Shown one piece after another: positions 9,754 to 17,876 of a stretch of 64,000 nt of DNA (position 1 is the first letter of the stretch; every line of letters starts with the position of its first letter). Below the pieces are notes generated by a model, which did no database searches, was not told the origin of the DNA, and saw nothing but the letters and a program-made list of their open reading frames with translations. A program made the translations under genes and the position numbers. Source of the stretch: Arthrobacter sp. 9AX (GTDB lineage Bacteria; Actinomycetota; Actinomycetes; Actinomycetales; Micrococcaceae); the NCBI RefSeq assembly GCF_902506095.1, contig NZ_LR733293.1:2892487-2956486 (forward strand), given 5' to 3'.

Positions 9754-9805
9754 TGCCCGGCCGGACGTCGAAATACCAGACTCCGGCCGGGCAGTTCTGT
9801 TTAAT
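9754..9805 (+). terminator. Rho-independent terminator after kgd
   Basis: A 13-bp perfect stem (9754-9766 with 9783-9795, CTGCCCGGCCGGA) encloses a 16-base loop and is followed by TTCTGTTTA. It begins 14 bases after the kgd stop. Confidence 0.7.
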
Positions 9806-9881
9806 GGGAAGAACAGCGCCTGCCCGGTCAGGGAAACAACCCCGGGTGGCGGCCGGCAGGCACCGAAGTAAAGAGGAACGT

Positions 9882-10481
9882 GTGGAAGACAGGAAGCTGC
9901 GCATCGCAGCTGTAGGAGACGAACTGCTGGCCGGACTGGGTGACCCCCGCGCGCTTGGCTGGCTGGGCCGCGTACTGGCCCGCACTCCCCAGGACGGGAT
10001 GGTCCTGGAAAGCTACGCACTCCCCTGTCCGCAGGAAGGGACGGAAGGCCTGGCTGCCCGCTGGCTGGGCGAGGCCGGCCGCAGGTTCAGTGATCAGGCC
10101 GAGAACCGCCTGGTGATCGGGCTCTCCGGCCGCGACATCGAATTCGGGCTTTCCACGGCACGCAGCCGGCTCAACCTGGCCAACATCCTCGATTCCGCCT
10201 CGCAGAACCGGCTGGAGGTGTTTGTTGTTGGGCCGCCGCCAACCCTGGACCCGGCTCAGAACCGTCGGCTTGATGAGTTGAACACCGCCTTCGCCGACGT
10301 CACTACGCGCCGCAAGCACCTCTACGTGGACACCTTTTCCCCGCTCCTGAACCACGAGCAGTGGCGCCAGGACCTCGCCGCCAACGGGGGAACCCCGGGG
10401 CAGGCCGGGTACGGACTGATGGCTTGGCTGGTACTCCACCGCGGCTGGTTCCAGTGGTTGGGGATGGCAGTTCCGGAATAG
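9882..10481 (+). CDS. SGNH/GDSL-hydrolase-like protein lacking the catalytic serine
   Basis: A 199-residue cytosolic protein with the layout of a small SGNH (GDSL) hydrolase. Its N-terminal block I reads VGDELLAG, so the nucleophile position of GDS is Glu. The block III region reads LSGRD rather than GxND, and the C-terminal region (GTPGQAGYGLMAW) lacks the DxxH dyad. It therefore resembles a catalytically inactive relative; the real role is unknown. I chose GTG at 9882, which has AGAGGA four bases upstream, over an earlier in-frame ATG at 9804. It stands alone, downstream of the kgd terminator. Confidence 0.65.
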   Translation: MEDRKLRIAAVGDELLAGLGDPRALGWLGRVLARTPQDGMVLESYALPCPQEGTEGLAARWLGEAGRRFSDQAENRLVIGLSGRDIEFGLSTARSRLNLANILDSASQNRLEVFVVGPPPTLDPAQNRRLDELNTAFADVTTRRKHLYVDTFSPLLNHEQWRQDLAANGGTPGQAGYGLMAWLVLHRGWFQWLGMAVPE

Positions 10482-10491
10482 GGGCTTTTCG

Positions 10492-10549
10492 CGATATATC
10501 TTGAAGTCCGTCCGCAGCCGGAGTAGGTTGGGACAAACACGATATATCG
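10492..10549. promoter_or_regulatory. Repeated GATATATC operator ahead of the DUF4097-padR pair
   Basis: CGATATATC occurs at 10492-10500 and as the perfect palindrome CGATATATCG at 10540-10549, 48 bases apart and just before the DUF4097 ribosome site. Similar TATATC/GATATA sequences serve as operators for PadR-like repressors. The second gene here is a PadR-family regulator, so autoregulation is the inference. Confidence 0.6.
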
Positions 10550-10563
10550 TCTTTGGAGGAACC

Positions 10564-11415
10564 ATGGCTGATCAGAGCTGGACTGTCGCCGGCGCACAGA
10601 CCATCGACGTCGAGTCTGTCTCGTCGCTGAAACTGGGAATTGTGCGCGGCCGGTTCGATGTCGTAGCCCATGAGGAGCCCTTCACCCGGATCGAGATTTC
10701 CGAGGTGCAGGGTGATCCCGTGGCAGTTTCGCTGGAAGACGGCCGGCTGGAAGTCCGGCACCAGCTGCACGGGCCGCAGGGCTGGTTCAAGAACCTGATG
10801 GGAACGGTCAACCACAACAGCGAGAACTATTCCGTCATCAGCATCGCCCTTCCTGCCACCGTTGATGTCGAAGCCGGCACGGTCAGCGGCGACGGCCTCG
10901 TGTCAGGCATGGCCGCCCGCACGCGCCTGAACACCGTCTCCGGTTCCGTGATGGCCGACAGCACCGACGGCGAACTGTTCGTCAGTACGGTCAGCGGCGA
11001 GGTCAGCGCCCGGCACCACAGCGGCGTCCTCACCGCCAAGACTGTCTCCGGCGAAGTAACGGCCTCCGGCCACCTCAGTCACATCCGGGCCAACACGGTC
11101 AGCGGCGACATGAATTTCGACCTGCTCGGTTTCACCCAGGATTTCGGCGCGAATTCCGTGTCCGGAGACCTGACCATCAGGATCCCGTACGACGTCGGAG
11201 TGGATATCGTGGCCAAGTCGGCCAGCGGGGCAGTAGTGATCGGCAACCAGCACTACCATGTGGCGGGCGGGAAGGTGGAGACCATCGCCGGACCGGACGC
11301 GAAGCTGATGCTGGTCAGGACCAACTCGGTGTCCGGCAAGACCTCTATCCTCCACGGCGCGCCGCCCGAGGGCGTGAATGGGAATCCCACCGGGTCTTCG
11401 GAAGAACGGCGCTGA
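10564..11415 (+). CDS. DUF4097 beta-strand-repeat protein
   Basis: A 283-residue protein of the DUF4097 family. Its C-terminal two thirds (about 100-265) consist of recurring TVSG(E/D/S) turns, such as TVSGDG, TVSGSV, TVSGEV and SVSGDL, expected to form a right-handed beta helix. No signal peptide or membrane segment is visible, so it is probably cytosolic or peripheral. ATG at 10564 has GGAGG six bases upstream. Its stop overlaps the padR start by one base, so it is coupled to that regulator. Its biochemical function is not known; pairing with PadR is recurrent in actinobacteria. Confidence 0.8.
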   Translation: MADQSWTVAGAQTIDVESVSSLKLGIVRGRFDVVAHEEPFTRIEISEVQGDPVAVSLEDGRLEVRHQLHGPQGWFKNLMGTVNHNSENYSVISIALPATVDVEAGTVSGDGLVSGMAARTRLNTVSGSVMADSTDGELFVSTVSGEVSARHHSGVLTAKTVSGEVTASGHLSHIRANTVSGDMNFDLLGFTQDFGANSVSGDLTIRIPYDVGVDIVAKSASGAVVIGNQHYHVAGGKVETIAGPDAKLMLVRTNSVSGKTSILHGAPPEGVNGNPTGSSEERR

Positions 11416-12029
11416 TGCCCGCTGTTTTCGCCCACGGCGCCCTGCGGCTTTACCTTCTTGCCCTGCTGGAGTCCGGGCCCAAGCACGGCTACGAACTGAT
11501 TAAGGCGCTCAAGGAGCGGTTCGGCGGCACCTACTCCCCCAGCGCCGGTACCATCTACCCGCGGCTGGGGAAACTCGAGGAGGAGGGGCTGGTGGCCACC
11601 GAAGCCTTCGGCCGCCGCACCAACTACCGCATCACCCCCGCCGGCCTGGCAGAACTGAACCTTCGCCGTGAGGAACTTGCAGCGGTGGAACAGGAAATCT
11701 CCGCTTCCGTCCGCCGGCTGGCAGACAACCTCCGGGAAGACATCCGCAGCAACATGCGCGGGCTCCGTGCTGACCTTGCGGCCACCGCTGAGGCTGCCCG
11801 GGCCGGTGCAGCGTCAGCAGCCTTTACAGCCCTCAAAGGCGGGGCAGCAGCGGAGGGCAAAGGGACCCTCAAGGAAGCCGAGCTCATGCTCCAGGCGTTC
11901 CGGGATGACCTGCGTGCTGAACTCCGGCTACAGGCAGGCAAGCAGCCACTGAGTCCGGTGGCCCTGGAAACAGTCAGGACCGTGCTGGAGCAGGCCGGTA
12001 TCGCCATCCGCAATTCGCTCCGCGATTAG
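11415..12029 (+). CDS. PadR-family transcriptional regulator
   Basis: A 204-residue regulator. The N-terminal winged helix (about 5-80) shows PadR hallmarks: ALLESGPKHGYELIKAL, PSAGTIYPRLGKLEEEGL and RTNYRITPAGL. A long C-terminal helical region (about 85-200), rich in Glu, Arg and Ala, probably dimerises. It is cotranscribed with the DUF4097 gene and probably represses the pair through the upstream GATATATC sites. The ligand is unknown. Confidence 0.85.
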   Translation: MPAVFAHGALRLYLLALLESGPKHGYELIKALKERFGGTYSPSAGTIYPRLGKLEEEGLVATEAFGRRTNYRITPAGLAELNLRREELAAVEQEISASVRRLADNLREDIRSNMRGLRADLAATAEAARAGAASAAFTALKGGAAAEGKGTLKEAELMLQAFRDDLRAELRLQAGKQPLSPVALETVRTVLEQAGIAIRNSLRD

Positions 12030-12160
12030 GCCCGGACCGGGGTCCTCCGCCGGCAGCGGTCGAACCGCAGGTCATGCGGCGGTTGCCGGTTCGCGGGGCG
12101 CCTGATGATGTGGGAGACTTGAGGGCAGCTCTTTTGAGTACAACATTAAGGAGGCCAGCT

Positions 12161-12235
12161 ATGAGCAAGCGTGCACGCAAGCGTCGTGACCGTAAGCGTG
12201 GCGGCGCGAACCACGGGAAGCGCCCCAACACCTAG
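12161..12235 (+). CDS. 50S ribosomal protein bL37 (24 residues)
   Basis: A tiny gene encoding 24 residues that begin MSKRARKRRDRK and end NHGKRPNT, dense in Arg and Lys. It matches the short actinobacterial ribosomal protein bL37 found in mycobacterial large subunits, where the NHGKRPN ending is conserved. A strong AAGGAGG sits six bases before the ATG (12148-12154). It is monocistronic with its own terminator. Automated annotation often misses it because of its size. Confidence 0.85.
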   Translation: MSKRARKRRDRKRGGANHGKRPNT

Positions 12236-12263
12236 GCAAATGCCAGGTACAGCGGTTAAAGCG

Positions 12264-12308
12264 AAGGACCCCGGAAGCCATTGTGGCATCCGGGGTCCTT
12301 TGTGTTTA
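12264..12308 (+). terminator. Terminator after the bL37 gene
   Basis: A 12-bp perfect stem (12264-12275 with 12289-12300) with a 13-base loop, followed by TGTGTTTAA. It lies 28 bases past the bL37 stop and may also stop rsrA transcripts coming from the other side. Confidence 0.75.
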
Positions 12309-12355
12309 ATCCTTCGGTTCGCGGCCCGCGCGACCGGTGCTGCCGATGTGAAGCG

Positions 12356-12616
12356 CTATGCATCCACCGGACGGATCGAGTGGATCCGGTCCAGGATGGC
12401 ATTCTTCAGGTTCTCCGGAGCAGCTTCGGTACAGGAACGCTTGACCATGTTGCGGATCACGCACTCAAGGTCGTACTGCTCCGTGCATTCCGGGCACTCA
12501 TCAAGGTGGGTCTTGATTTCCGTAATGTCCTCACGGGTCAGCGCGCCGTCAAGGTACTCGTAGATGCGTTGCATCCGGGTATCGTCGCAGTCGCCCAATC
12601 CCTGGCAGTCGCTCAT
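12356..12616 (-). CDS. rsrA: Mycothiol-system anti-sigma factor RsrA
   Basis: An 86-residue zinc-binding anti-sigma factor that holds SigR inactive until thiols oxidise. It shows the ZAS signature: HLDECPEC (HxxxCxxC) near residues 39-46 and a C-terminal cysteine in KRSC. Disulfide formation among these cysteines releases the sigma factor in the family. Its start overlaps the sigR stop by four bases, the conserved sigR-rsrA arrangement. Confidence 0.92.
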   Translation of the reverse strand: MSDCQGLGDCDDTRMQRIYEYLDGALTREDITEIKTHLDECPECTEQYDLECVIRNMVKRSCTEAAPENLKNAILDRIHSIRPVDA

Positions 12617-13380
12617 TTCCTGTTCTCCTGTTGTGTGCTTTCCGCCGCGGCCGGTGTGTCTGCGGCTGTTTTGAACCCTCGCTCGGCGGCGTATTCCGCG
12701 AGCATGTCCCGCAACATTCTCCGGCCGCGGTGAAGCCGGGACATCACTGTGCCGATGGGGGTGTTCATGATGTCTGAAATTTCCTTGTACGCGAACCCCT
12801 CAACATCCGCGAAGTACACCGCGAGGCGGAATTCTTCGGGGATAGCCTGAAGGGCGCGCTTGACGTCGGAATCCGGAAGGTGATCCAGCGCCTCTGCCTC
12901 AGCGGAACGCAGCCCGCTGGAGGTGTGTGATTCAGCCCGCGCCAACTGCCAGTCCTCGATGGTGTCCGAGTTGGACTGGAGGGGTTCGCGCTGCCGTTTG
13001 CGGTACAGATTGATGTAGGTGTTCGTCAAGATCCGGTACAGCCAGGCCTTGAGGTTGGTTCCGGGCTTGTACTGGTGGAACGCGGAGAAGGCCTTGGTGT
13101 AGGCCTCCTGGACGAGGTCTTCAGCGTCTGCCGGGTTCCGGGCCATACGCATGGCTGCCGAATACAGCTGGTCGACATACTGCATCGCATCGCGTTCGAA
13201 CCTGGCGCGGCGCTCCTCCGCGGATTCCGTGGAAACGTTGACCGCTTCCTCGGCTGATTCCGCGGGCTGCACGGAGTCTTCCGTTGGCTCTGCCGGCTCG
13301 GGCCGGTTACCGGCGCTGCTCTTGGTTTCGCGTTGCGAAGCCTCATACATGGCCGAAACGGCCGGATCCAGGGTGCTCAT
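12613..13380 (-). CDS. sigR: ECF sigma factor SigR/SigH (thiol-oxidative stress)
   Basis: A 255-residue group IV sigma factor. Region 2 runs from about 95 to 165 ([28 protein letters not shown]) and region 4 from about 195 to 250 ([26 protein letters not shown]). It directs thiol-oxidation stress genes and is antagonised by RsrA. I placed the start at ATG 13380 (MSTLDPAV). The frame stays open well upstream, with in-frame starts at 13455 and 13491 lying inside the transcript expected from its own SigR-type promoter, so a longer isoform is possible. Confidence 0.9.
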   Translation of the reverse strand: MSTLDPAVSAMYEASQRETKSSAGNRPEPAEPTEDSVQPAESAEEAVNVSTESAEERRARFERDAMQYVDQLYSAAMRMARNPADAEDLVQEAYTKAFSAFHQYKPGTNLKAWLYRILTNTYINLYRKRQREPLQSNSDTIEDWQLARAESHTSSGLRSAEAEALDHLPDSDVKRALQAIPEEFRLAVYFADVEGFAYKEISDIMNTPIGTVMSRLHRGRRMLRDMLAEYAAERGFKTAADTPAAAESTQQENRK

Positions 13381-13568
13381 TGCCTTCAAGTCTACTGTCA
13401 GGCTTTGTGGGCGCGGCGACCCGTACTCGGGGGGTTCGGTCCCCAACGAGTCCATGGCTACCGGGCCTGCTGCATCGATTCCGTCCAACACCCGCCTCAA
13501 GGGCCAACTCCGCTCTGCTGTCCGGTGGTTTGTCTTGTGGGCCCGGCTTAGCAGGGTCCAGCATCCAT

Positions 13569-13595
13569 AACCCCGGCTTTCGGGCAAATATTCCC
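13569..13595 (-). promoter_or_regulatory. SigR-type autoregulatory promoter of sigR
   Basis: Read on the minus strand, GGGAAT is followed by exactly 18 bases and then GTTAT, which matches the SigR/SigH consensus GGAAT-N18-GTT. It lies about 190 bases upstream of the chosen sigR ATG, leaving a long leader. Positive autoregulation of sigR is known in Streptomyces and mycobacteria. Confidence 0.75.
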
Positions 13596-13661
13596 TAAAA
13601 GTGCAAGACTAGAACGGACTCCGCCGCACCCGACGCGGTTCGTCCACCCAGGAGGAAATCC

Positions 13662-14210
13662 ATGTCCTTTGTCCGCACGCTCGCACGGCCCATGCTGGCT
13701 TCCAGTTTTGTTCTTGCCGGACTGGATAAGCTCAAGAACGCTGACGATACCGCGCAACAGCTCTCGCCCCTGTTGAGCAAGGCCGCATCCGCGCTGCCGT
13801 TCCAGACAGACGTGAAGACTCTGGCCCGGATTATCGGCGGCACGCAGGTGGGCGCCGGCGTCCTGTTCGGGCTGGGGAAGTTTTCCCGTCTTTCCGCCAC
13901 CGTCCTGACCGTGGTTTCGCTGCTCAACACGTTTGTTGAGTGGCGCAGCGCAGACATCAGCAGCAAGGAAGGCCGCGGGAACCGCCGCAGCCAGCTGTTG
14001 AAGAACCTGTCCTTGAGCGGCGGGGCACTGCTTGCCTCCGTGGACACAGCAGGCAGGCCTGGACTGGCCTGGCGGGCCGAGCACCTGGCGGCCGACGCGA
14101 GGAAGGGCGCCGCGCACCTCGCCGCGGATGCCCGCAAGACCACCAACAAGAAGCTGCACAAGGCCGACAAGGTTGTCCGCCGCGCCGTCGAACACGCCAC
14201 GGGGGCATAA
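13662..14210 (+). CDS. DoxX-family membrane protein
   Basis: A 182-residue protein with a DoxX-type four-helix membrane domain (about 5-130, opening [18 protein letters not shown]) and a Lys/Ala-rich amphipathic tail (about 135-182) containing two LAADARK copies. DoxX proteins are linked to redox homeostasis, but the exact reaction is unsettled. ATG at 13662 follows AGGAGGAAATCC. The gene diverges from sigR, which fits a stress role without proving one. It ends seven bases before aroA. Confidence 0.8.
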   Translation: MSFVRTLARPMLASSFVLAGLDKLKNADDTAQQLSPLLSKAASALPFQTDVKTLARIIGGTQVGAGVLFGLGKFSRLSATVLTVVSLLNTFVEWRSADISSKEGRGNRRSQLLKNLSLSGGALLASVDTAGRPGLAWRAEHLAADARKGAAHLAADARKTTNKKLHKADKVVRRAVEHATGA

Positions 14211-14217
14211 GCAGGAC

Positions 14218-15606
14218 ATGACCGCACCAGCCGCCGCCCGGGACAACGCCGGAGCGTCCTTCCCCCACTGGCCTGCCCCTTTCGCCTCCCGCCCTGTGGA
14301 TGCCACCGTCACCGTGCCGGGTTCGAAGTCGTTGACCAACCGGTATCTGGTGCTCGCGGCACTTGCCGACGGGCCGTCGCGACTGCGCGCACCGCTGCAT
14401 TCCAGGGACTCCGCGCTGATGATCGAGGCGCTCCGCCAGCTTGGCGCCACTATCACCGAGGTGCCCGGCGACGGCGCCTTCGGGCCTGACCTTGAGGTCC
14501 TTCCGCTCACGGCCGGCGGGGCACCCACCGCCGCTAAAATCGACTGCGGGCTCGCCGGAACCGTGATGCGGTTCGTGCCGCCGCTGGCCGCGCTGCGGAA
14601 CGGCACCAGCCTGTTCGACGGCGACCCGCACGCCCGGAAGCGTCCGATGGGAACCATCATCGAGGCGCTGAAGGCCCTGGGCGTGGCAGTTTCCGCGGAA
14701 GATGGCGGCACGCCGTCGTCCTTGCCGTTTGTGGTAGAAGGCTCCGGCAACGTCCGTGGCGGCCACCTGGTCATCGACGCCAGTGCCTCATCACAGTTTG
14801 TGTCCGCCCTCCTGCTGGTGGGTGCCCGGTTCACCGAGGGCCTGCACCTGGAGCATGTGGGCAAACCCGTGCCAAGCCTGGACCACATCAACATGACCGT
14901 TGCCGTTCTTCGCGGCGCCGGCGTGCTGGTGGATGACTCGGTCCCCGACCACTGGGTGGTTTCGCCCGGGCCCATCCGCGCCTTCGACCAGCGGATCGAG
15001 CAGGACCTGTCCAACGCCGGGCCTTTCCTTGCCGCTGCCCTGGCTTCCGGCGGAACCGTCAGGATTCCTGGCTGGCCCGAGCACACCCAGCAGGTAGGGG
15101 ATCTGTGGCGCACCATCCTGGCCGACATGGGTGCAGAGGTCAGCCTTCGCGACGGCGTCCTCACCGTTACGGGCGGGCCGGAGATCAAGGGGGCTGATTT
15201 TGCGGACACCAGCGAACTGGCTCCCACGGTCGCAGCGCTCTGCGCCCTGGCCACCGGCCCATCCCGGCTCACCGGCATCGCGCACCTGCGAGGGCATGAG
15301 ACGGACCGGCTGGCTGCCCTGGTCACCGAGATCAACCGCCTTGGCGGGGACGCCGAGGAGACCAGCGACGGCCTGGTGATCCGGCCCGCAAGGTTGCACC
15401 CCGGCGTCGTCCACAGCTATGCGGACCACCGGATGGCAACCGCCGGAGCCATCCTTGGCCTGGCTGTGGAAGGGGTCCAGGTGGAAGACATCGGGACCAC
15501 CGCCAAGACCATGCCGGACTTTCCCCGGCTGTGGGCCGACATGCTGGCCCAGGCGGGCGCCTCCGGCGCCGGGGCGAAAGGTTCAACCGGTGGCGCGGAG
15601 CACTGA
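14218..15606 (+). CDS. aroA: 3-phosphoshikimate 1-carboxyvinyltransferase (EPSP synthase)
   Basis: A 462-residue enzyme that transfers the enolpyruvyl group of PEP to shikimate 3-phosphate, the sixth step to chorismate. Substrate motifs are present: PGSKSLTNR (about 37-45), GLAGTVMRF (about 112-120), a HARKRPMG stretch and SYADHRMA near 403. Length is slightly above the usual 430-450 because of an N-terminal extension. The start at ATG 14218 lies eight bases past the DoxX gene. Its end overlaps rsgA by 17 bases. Confidence 0.93.
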   Translation: MTAPAAARDNAGASFPHWPAPFASRPVDATVTVPGSKSLTNRYLVLAALADGPSRLRAPLHSRDSALMIEALRQLGATITEVPGDGAFGPDLEVLPLTAGGAPTAAKIDCGLAGTVMRFVPPLAALRNGTSLFDGDPHARKRPMGTIIEALKALGVAVSAEDGGTPSSLPFVVEGSGNVRGGHLVIDASASSQFVSALLLVGARFTEGLHLEHVGKPVPSLDHINMTVAVLRGAGVLVDDSVPDHWVVSPGPIRAFDQRIEQDLSNAGPFLAAALASGGTVRIPGWPEHTQQVGDLWRTILADMGAEVSLRDGVLTVTGGPEIKGADFADTSELAPTVAALCALATGPSRLTGIAHLRGHETDRLAALVTEINRLGGDAEETSDGLVIRPARLHPGVVHSYADHRMATAGAILGLAVEGVQVEDIGTTAKTMPDFPRLWADMLAQAGASGAGAKGSTGGAEH

Positions 15607-16705
15607 CTCCTGGGACGAGTCGGATGTCCGCATCCGGCCCAGCAAGAAGGGATCCAGGCCCCGCACCAAGGACCGGCCAAGCCACGACGACGCCGTCACC
15701 GGCCGGATCGTCACCGTTGACCGCGGCCGGTACACGGCAGTAGTGGGCGAGGACTCGGGCAAGGAGCGCGTTGTCATCGCCGCCCGGGCGCGCGAGCTGC
15801 GCCGGAACCCCGTGGTGGCCGGCGACTTTGTTTCGCTCGTGGGCGACGTGTCCGGCGAGCCGGACACCCTGGCGCGGCTGGTGAAAATCCAGGACAGGAA
15901 AACGCTGCTCAGGCGCAGCGCCGACGACACCGATCCTGTGGAACGGGCGGTGGTGGCCAACGCCGACCAGCTGGTCATTGTGGTTGCTGCCGCCAACCCC
16001 GAACCGCGCACCGGTTTCATTGACCGCGCCCTCGTGGCTGCGTACGACGCCGGCATCGAGCCGATCCTGCTCGTCACCAAGGCGGACGTCAAGGACCCCG
16101 CGGAGCTGTTGTCCAACTACACGCACCTGGACTTCCCCGTGATCATCAGCCGGACGGCGGACTCGGCGGCTTCGGGCATTGATGCCCGCTCCGACGACGG
16201 ATTGTCGGCCCGGCTGGACAGCAGGGCGGTAGCGGAACTGCGCGGCCACCTGGACGGAAAAGTCACCGTGATGCTCGGGCATTCGGGCGTGGGCAAGTCA
16301 ACCATGGTGAACGCGCTGACCGGGGCCGAGCGTGCCACCGGCGGCGTCAACGCGGTGACGGGACGGGGCCGCCACACGTCGTCGTCTGCCCTGGCGCTGA
16401 GGCTGGCGGACGCACCGTCCGGCAGCTGGATCATCGACACTCCCGGCATCCGCTCATTCGGCCTGGCCCACGTGGACCCGGACCGGATCCTGCGGTCCTT
16501 CCCGGACCTCTCCCCCGGCATCGAAGACTGTGAACGGGGCTGCAAGCACACCGCCACGGCCGTTAACTGCGGCCTGGACGCGTGGGTGGCGGGCGGCCAT
16601 GCCGGAGCCACCGGAGAAGCCCGGCTGGCCTCCCTGCGGCGGCTCCTCGGCACCGATCCCCGTATGGAGGCCCAGGAGGCCAAGGAGCTTGGCAGCGTTA
16701 ACTGA
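15590..16705 (+). CDS. rsgA: Ribosome small-subunit GTPase RsgA
   Basis: A 371-residue circularly permuted GTPase that checks late 30S subunit maturation. Order: basic N-terminus, OB fold (about 35-95), then the permuted G motifs G4 (LVTKADV, about 162), G1 (GHSGVGKST, about 229) and G3 (DTPG, about 284), and a C-terminal zinc knuckle [14 protein letters not shown] (about 311-324). GTG at 15590 lies inside the end of aroA with AAAGG eight bases upstream. The aroA-rsgA-hisN order is common in actinobacteria. Confidence 0.93.
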   Translation: MARSTDSWDESDVRIRPSKKGSRPRTKDRPSHDDAVTGRIVTVDRGRYTAVVGEDSGKERVVIAARARELRRNPVVAGDFVSLVGDVSGEPDTLARLVKIQDRKTLLRRSADDTDPVERAVVANADQLVIVVAAANPEPRTGFIDRALVAAYDAGIEPILLVTKADVKDPAELLSNYTHLDFPVIISRTADSAASGIDARSDDGLSARLDSRAVAELRGHLDGKVTVMLGHSGVGKSTMVNALTGAERATGGVNAVTGRGRHTSSSALALRLADAPSGSWIIDTPGIRSFGLAHVDPDRILRSFPDLSPGIEDCERGCKHTATAVNCGLDAWVAGGHAGATGEARLASLRRLLGTDPRMEAQEAKELGSVN

Positions 16706-16753
16706 CAAGGCCGATCTCCCAGCAGAACCGCAGGCAGACGGTAGTTTGGAAGC

Positions 16754-17566
16754 ATGATCCAACCCGCCTCGAGCTACAACGATGACCTGCGCCTGGCCCA
16801 TGTCCTGGCCGACTCCGTGGATGACCAGACCATGAGCCGCTTCAAGGCCCTTGACCTCCAGGTGGAGACCAAGCCGGACCTGACGCCGGTCACCGACGCA
16901 GACAAGGCCGCCGAAGAAGCCATCCGCGGCCAGTTGTCCCGCTCCCGCCCGCGCGATGCCGTGCTGGGCGAGGAGTTCGGCAGCACCGGGCACGGATCGC
17001 GCCGCTGGATTATCGATCCCATCGACGGCACCAAGAACTTTGTCCGCGGCGTGCCGGTCTGGGCCACCCTGATTGCACTGGTGGATGAGGGCGAGCCGGT
17101 GGTGGGTGTGGTCAGCGCGCCGGCTTTGGGCAAGCGCTGGTGGGCAGCCAAAGGTATGGGCGCCTACATGGGCCGTTCTCTTGCTTCGGCCACACGGCTG
17201 CGGGTCTCAAACGTCTCCCAACTCTCCGACGCCTCGCTGTCCTATTCCAGCCTCAGCGGGTGGAAGGAGCGGGGAAACCTGGACCAGTTCCTGGGCCTCA
17301 CCGAGGACGTGTGGCGGACCCGGGCGTACGGCGATTTCTGGTCCTACTGCATGGTGGCGGAAGGCTCCGTGGACATCGCCTGCGAACCGGAACTGAACCT
17401 TTACGACATGGCCGCACTGGTGCCCATCGTGGTGGAAGCCGGCGGCCGCTTCACATCGCTGGAAGGGGACGACGGGCCCTTCGGCGGCAACGCGCTGGCC
17501 ACCAACTCCATCCTGCACTCCGAGGTGCTCCGCCGGTTGAACCCCGGCCTGGACGACCTCCTCTGA
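16754..17566 (+). CDS. hisN: Histidinol-phosphatase (inositol-monophosphatase family)
   Basis: A 270-residue Mg2+-dependent phosphatase expected to convert L-histidinol phosphate to histidinol in histidine synthesis. Metal and catalytic motifs of the IMPase fold are visible: GEEFG (about 73-77), DPIDGTKNF (about 88-96) and the distal YDMAAL loop near 217. The hisN assignment over generic inositol monophosphatase rests on the [15 protein letters not shown] form and on the actinobacterial aroA-rsgA-hisN context. A strong terminator follows. Confidence 0.82.
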   Translation: MIQPASSYNDDLRLAHVLADSVDDQTMSRFKALDLQVETKPDLTPVTDADKAAEEAIRGQLSRSRPRDAVLGEEFGSTGHGSRRWIIDPIDGTKNFVRGVPVWATLIALVDEGEPVVGVVSAPALGKRWWAAKGMGAYMGRSLASATRLRVSNVSQLSDASLSYSSLSGWKERGNLDQFLGLTEDVWRTRAYGDFWSYCMVAEGSVDIACEPELNLYDMAALVPIVVEAGGRFTSLEGDDGPFGGNALATNSILHSEVLRRLNPGLDDLL

Positions 17567-17590
17567 ACCCACTTCGCCGAAGAATCCGCC

Positions 17591-17630
17591 GCGGGCGCCT
17601 CCACAACGGAGGCGCCCGCCGTCGTTTCTT
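17591..17630 (+). terminator. Terminator after hisN
   Basis: A 12-bp perfect stem (17591-17602 with 17608-17619) with a five-base loop is followed by CGTCGTTTCTT. It closes the aroA-rsgA-hisN unit. Confidence 0.8.
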
Positions 17631-17726
17631 CGGCAAAAGGAGCCCTTTTCATCCGGTGCGTAACAAAGCGCTTAACATTTATCCCGGCTACATACCAATA
17701 CGCCCCATGTTTTACGCTCTTAAGCA

Positions 17727-17843
17727 GGTCACGAGTGCCAGCGCGAAACCCCGGTTTGCTGGCCGGCAACCCTCCAACCGCGGTGGGGTGCCCCGGGTGA
17801 CGACCAGGCCGGTCCGGAGCGGATGCGGCAAGCGCGGATTCCC
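17727..17843 (+). ncRNA. SAM-IV-type riboswitch (S-adenosylmethionine)
   Basis: The segment fits the actinobacterial SAM-IV class. P1 is GGTC (17727-17730) with GACC (17802-17805); a second helix is GCCAGC (17737-17742) with GCTGGC (17758-17763). Core pieces are CGAGTGCCAGCG, CCGGCAACCCTCC, GCGGTGGGGTGCC and CCGGGTGA. The downstream GC-rich stretch to about 17843 would supply the class-specific extra hairpin and pseudoknot. It lies just ahead of a class V aminotransferase gene whose ribosome site is at 17866-17870, so translational control by SAM is likely. The class call is from memory of the consensus. Confidence 0.8.
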
Positions 17844-17876
17844 GGGTGAGGGAGTCCTTTTGAAGTGAGGTCTTTC

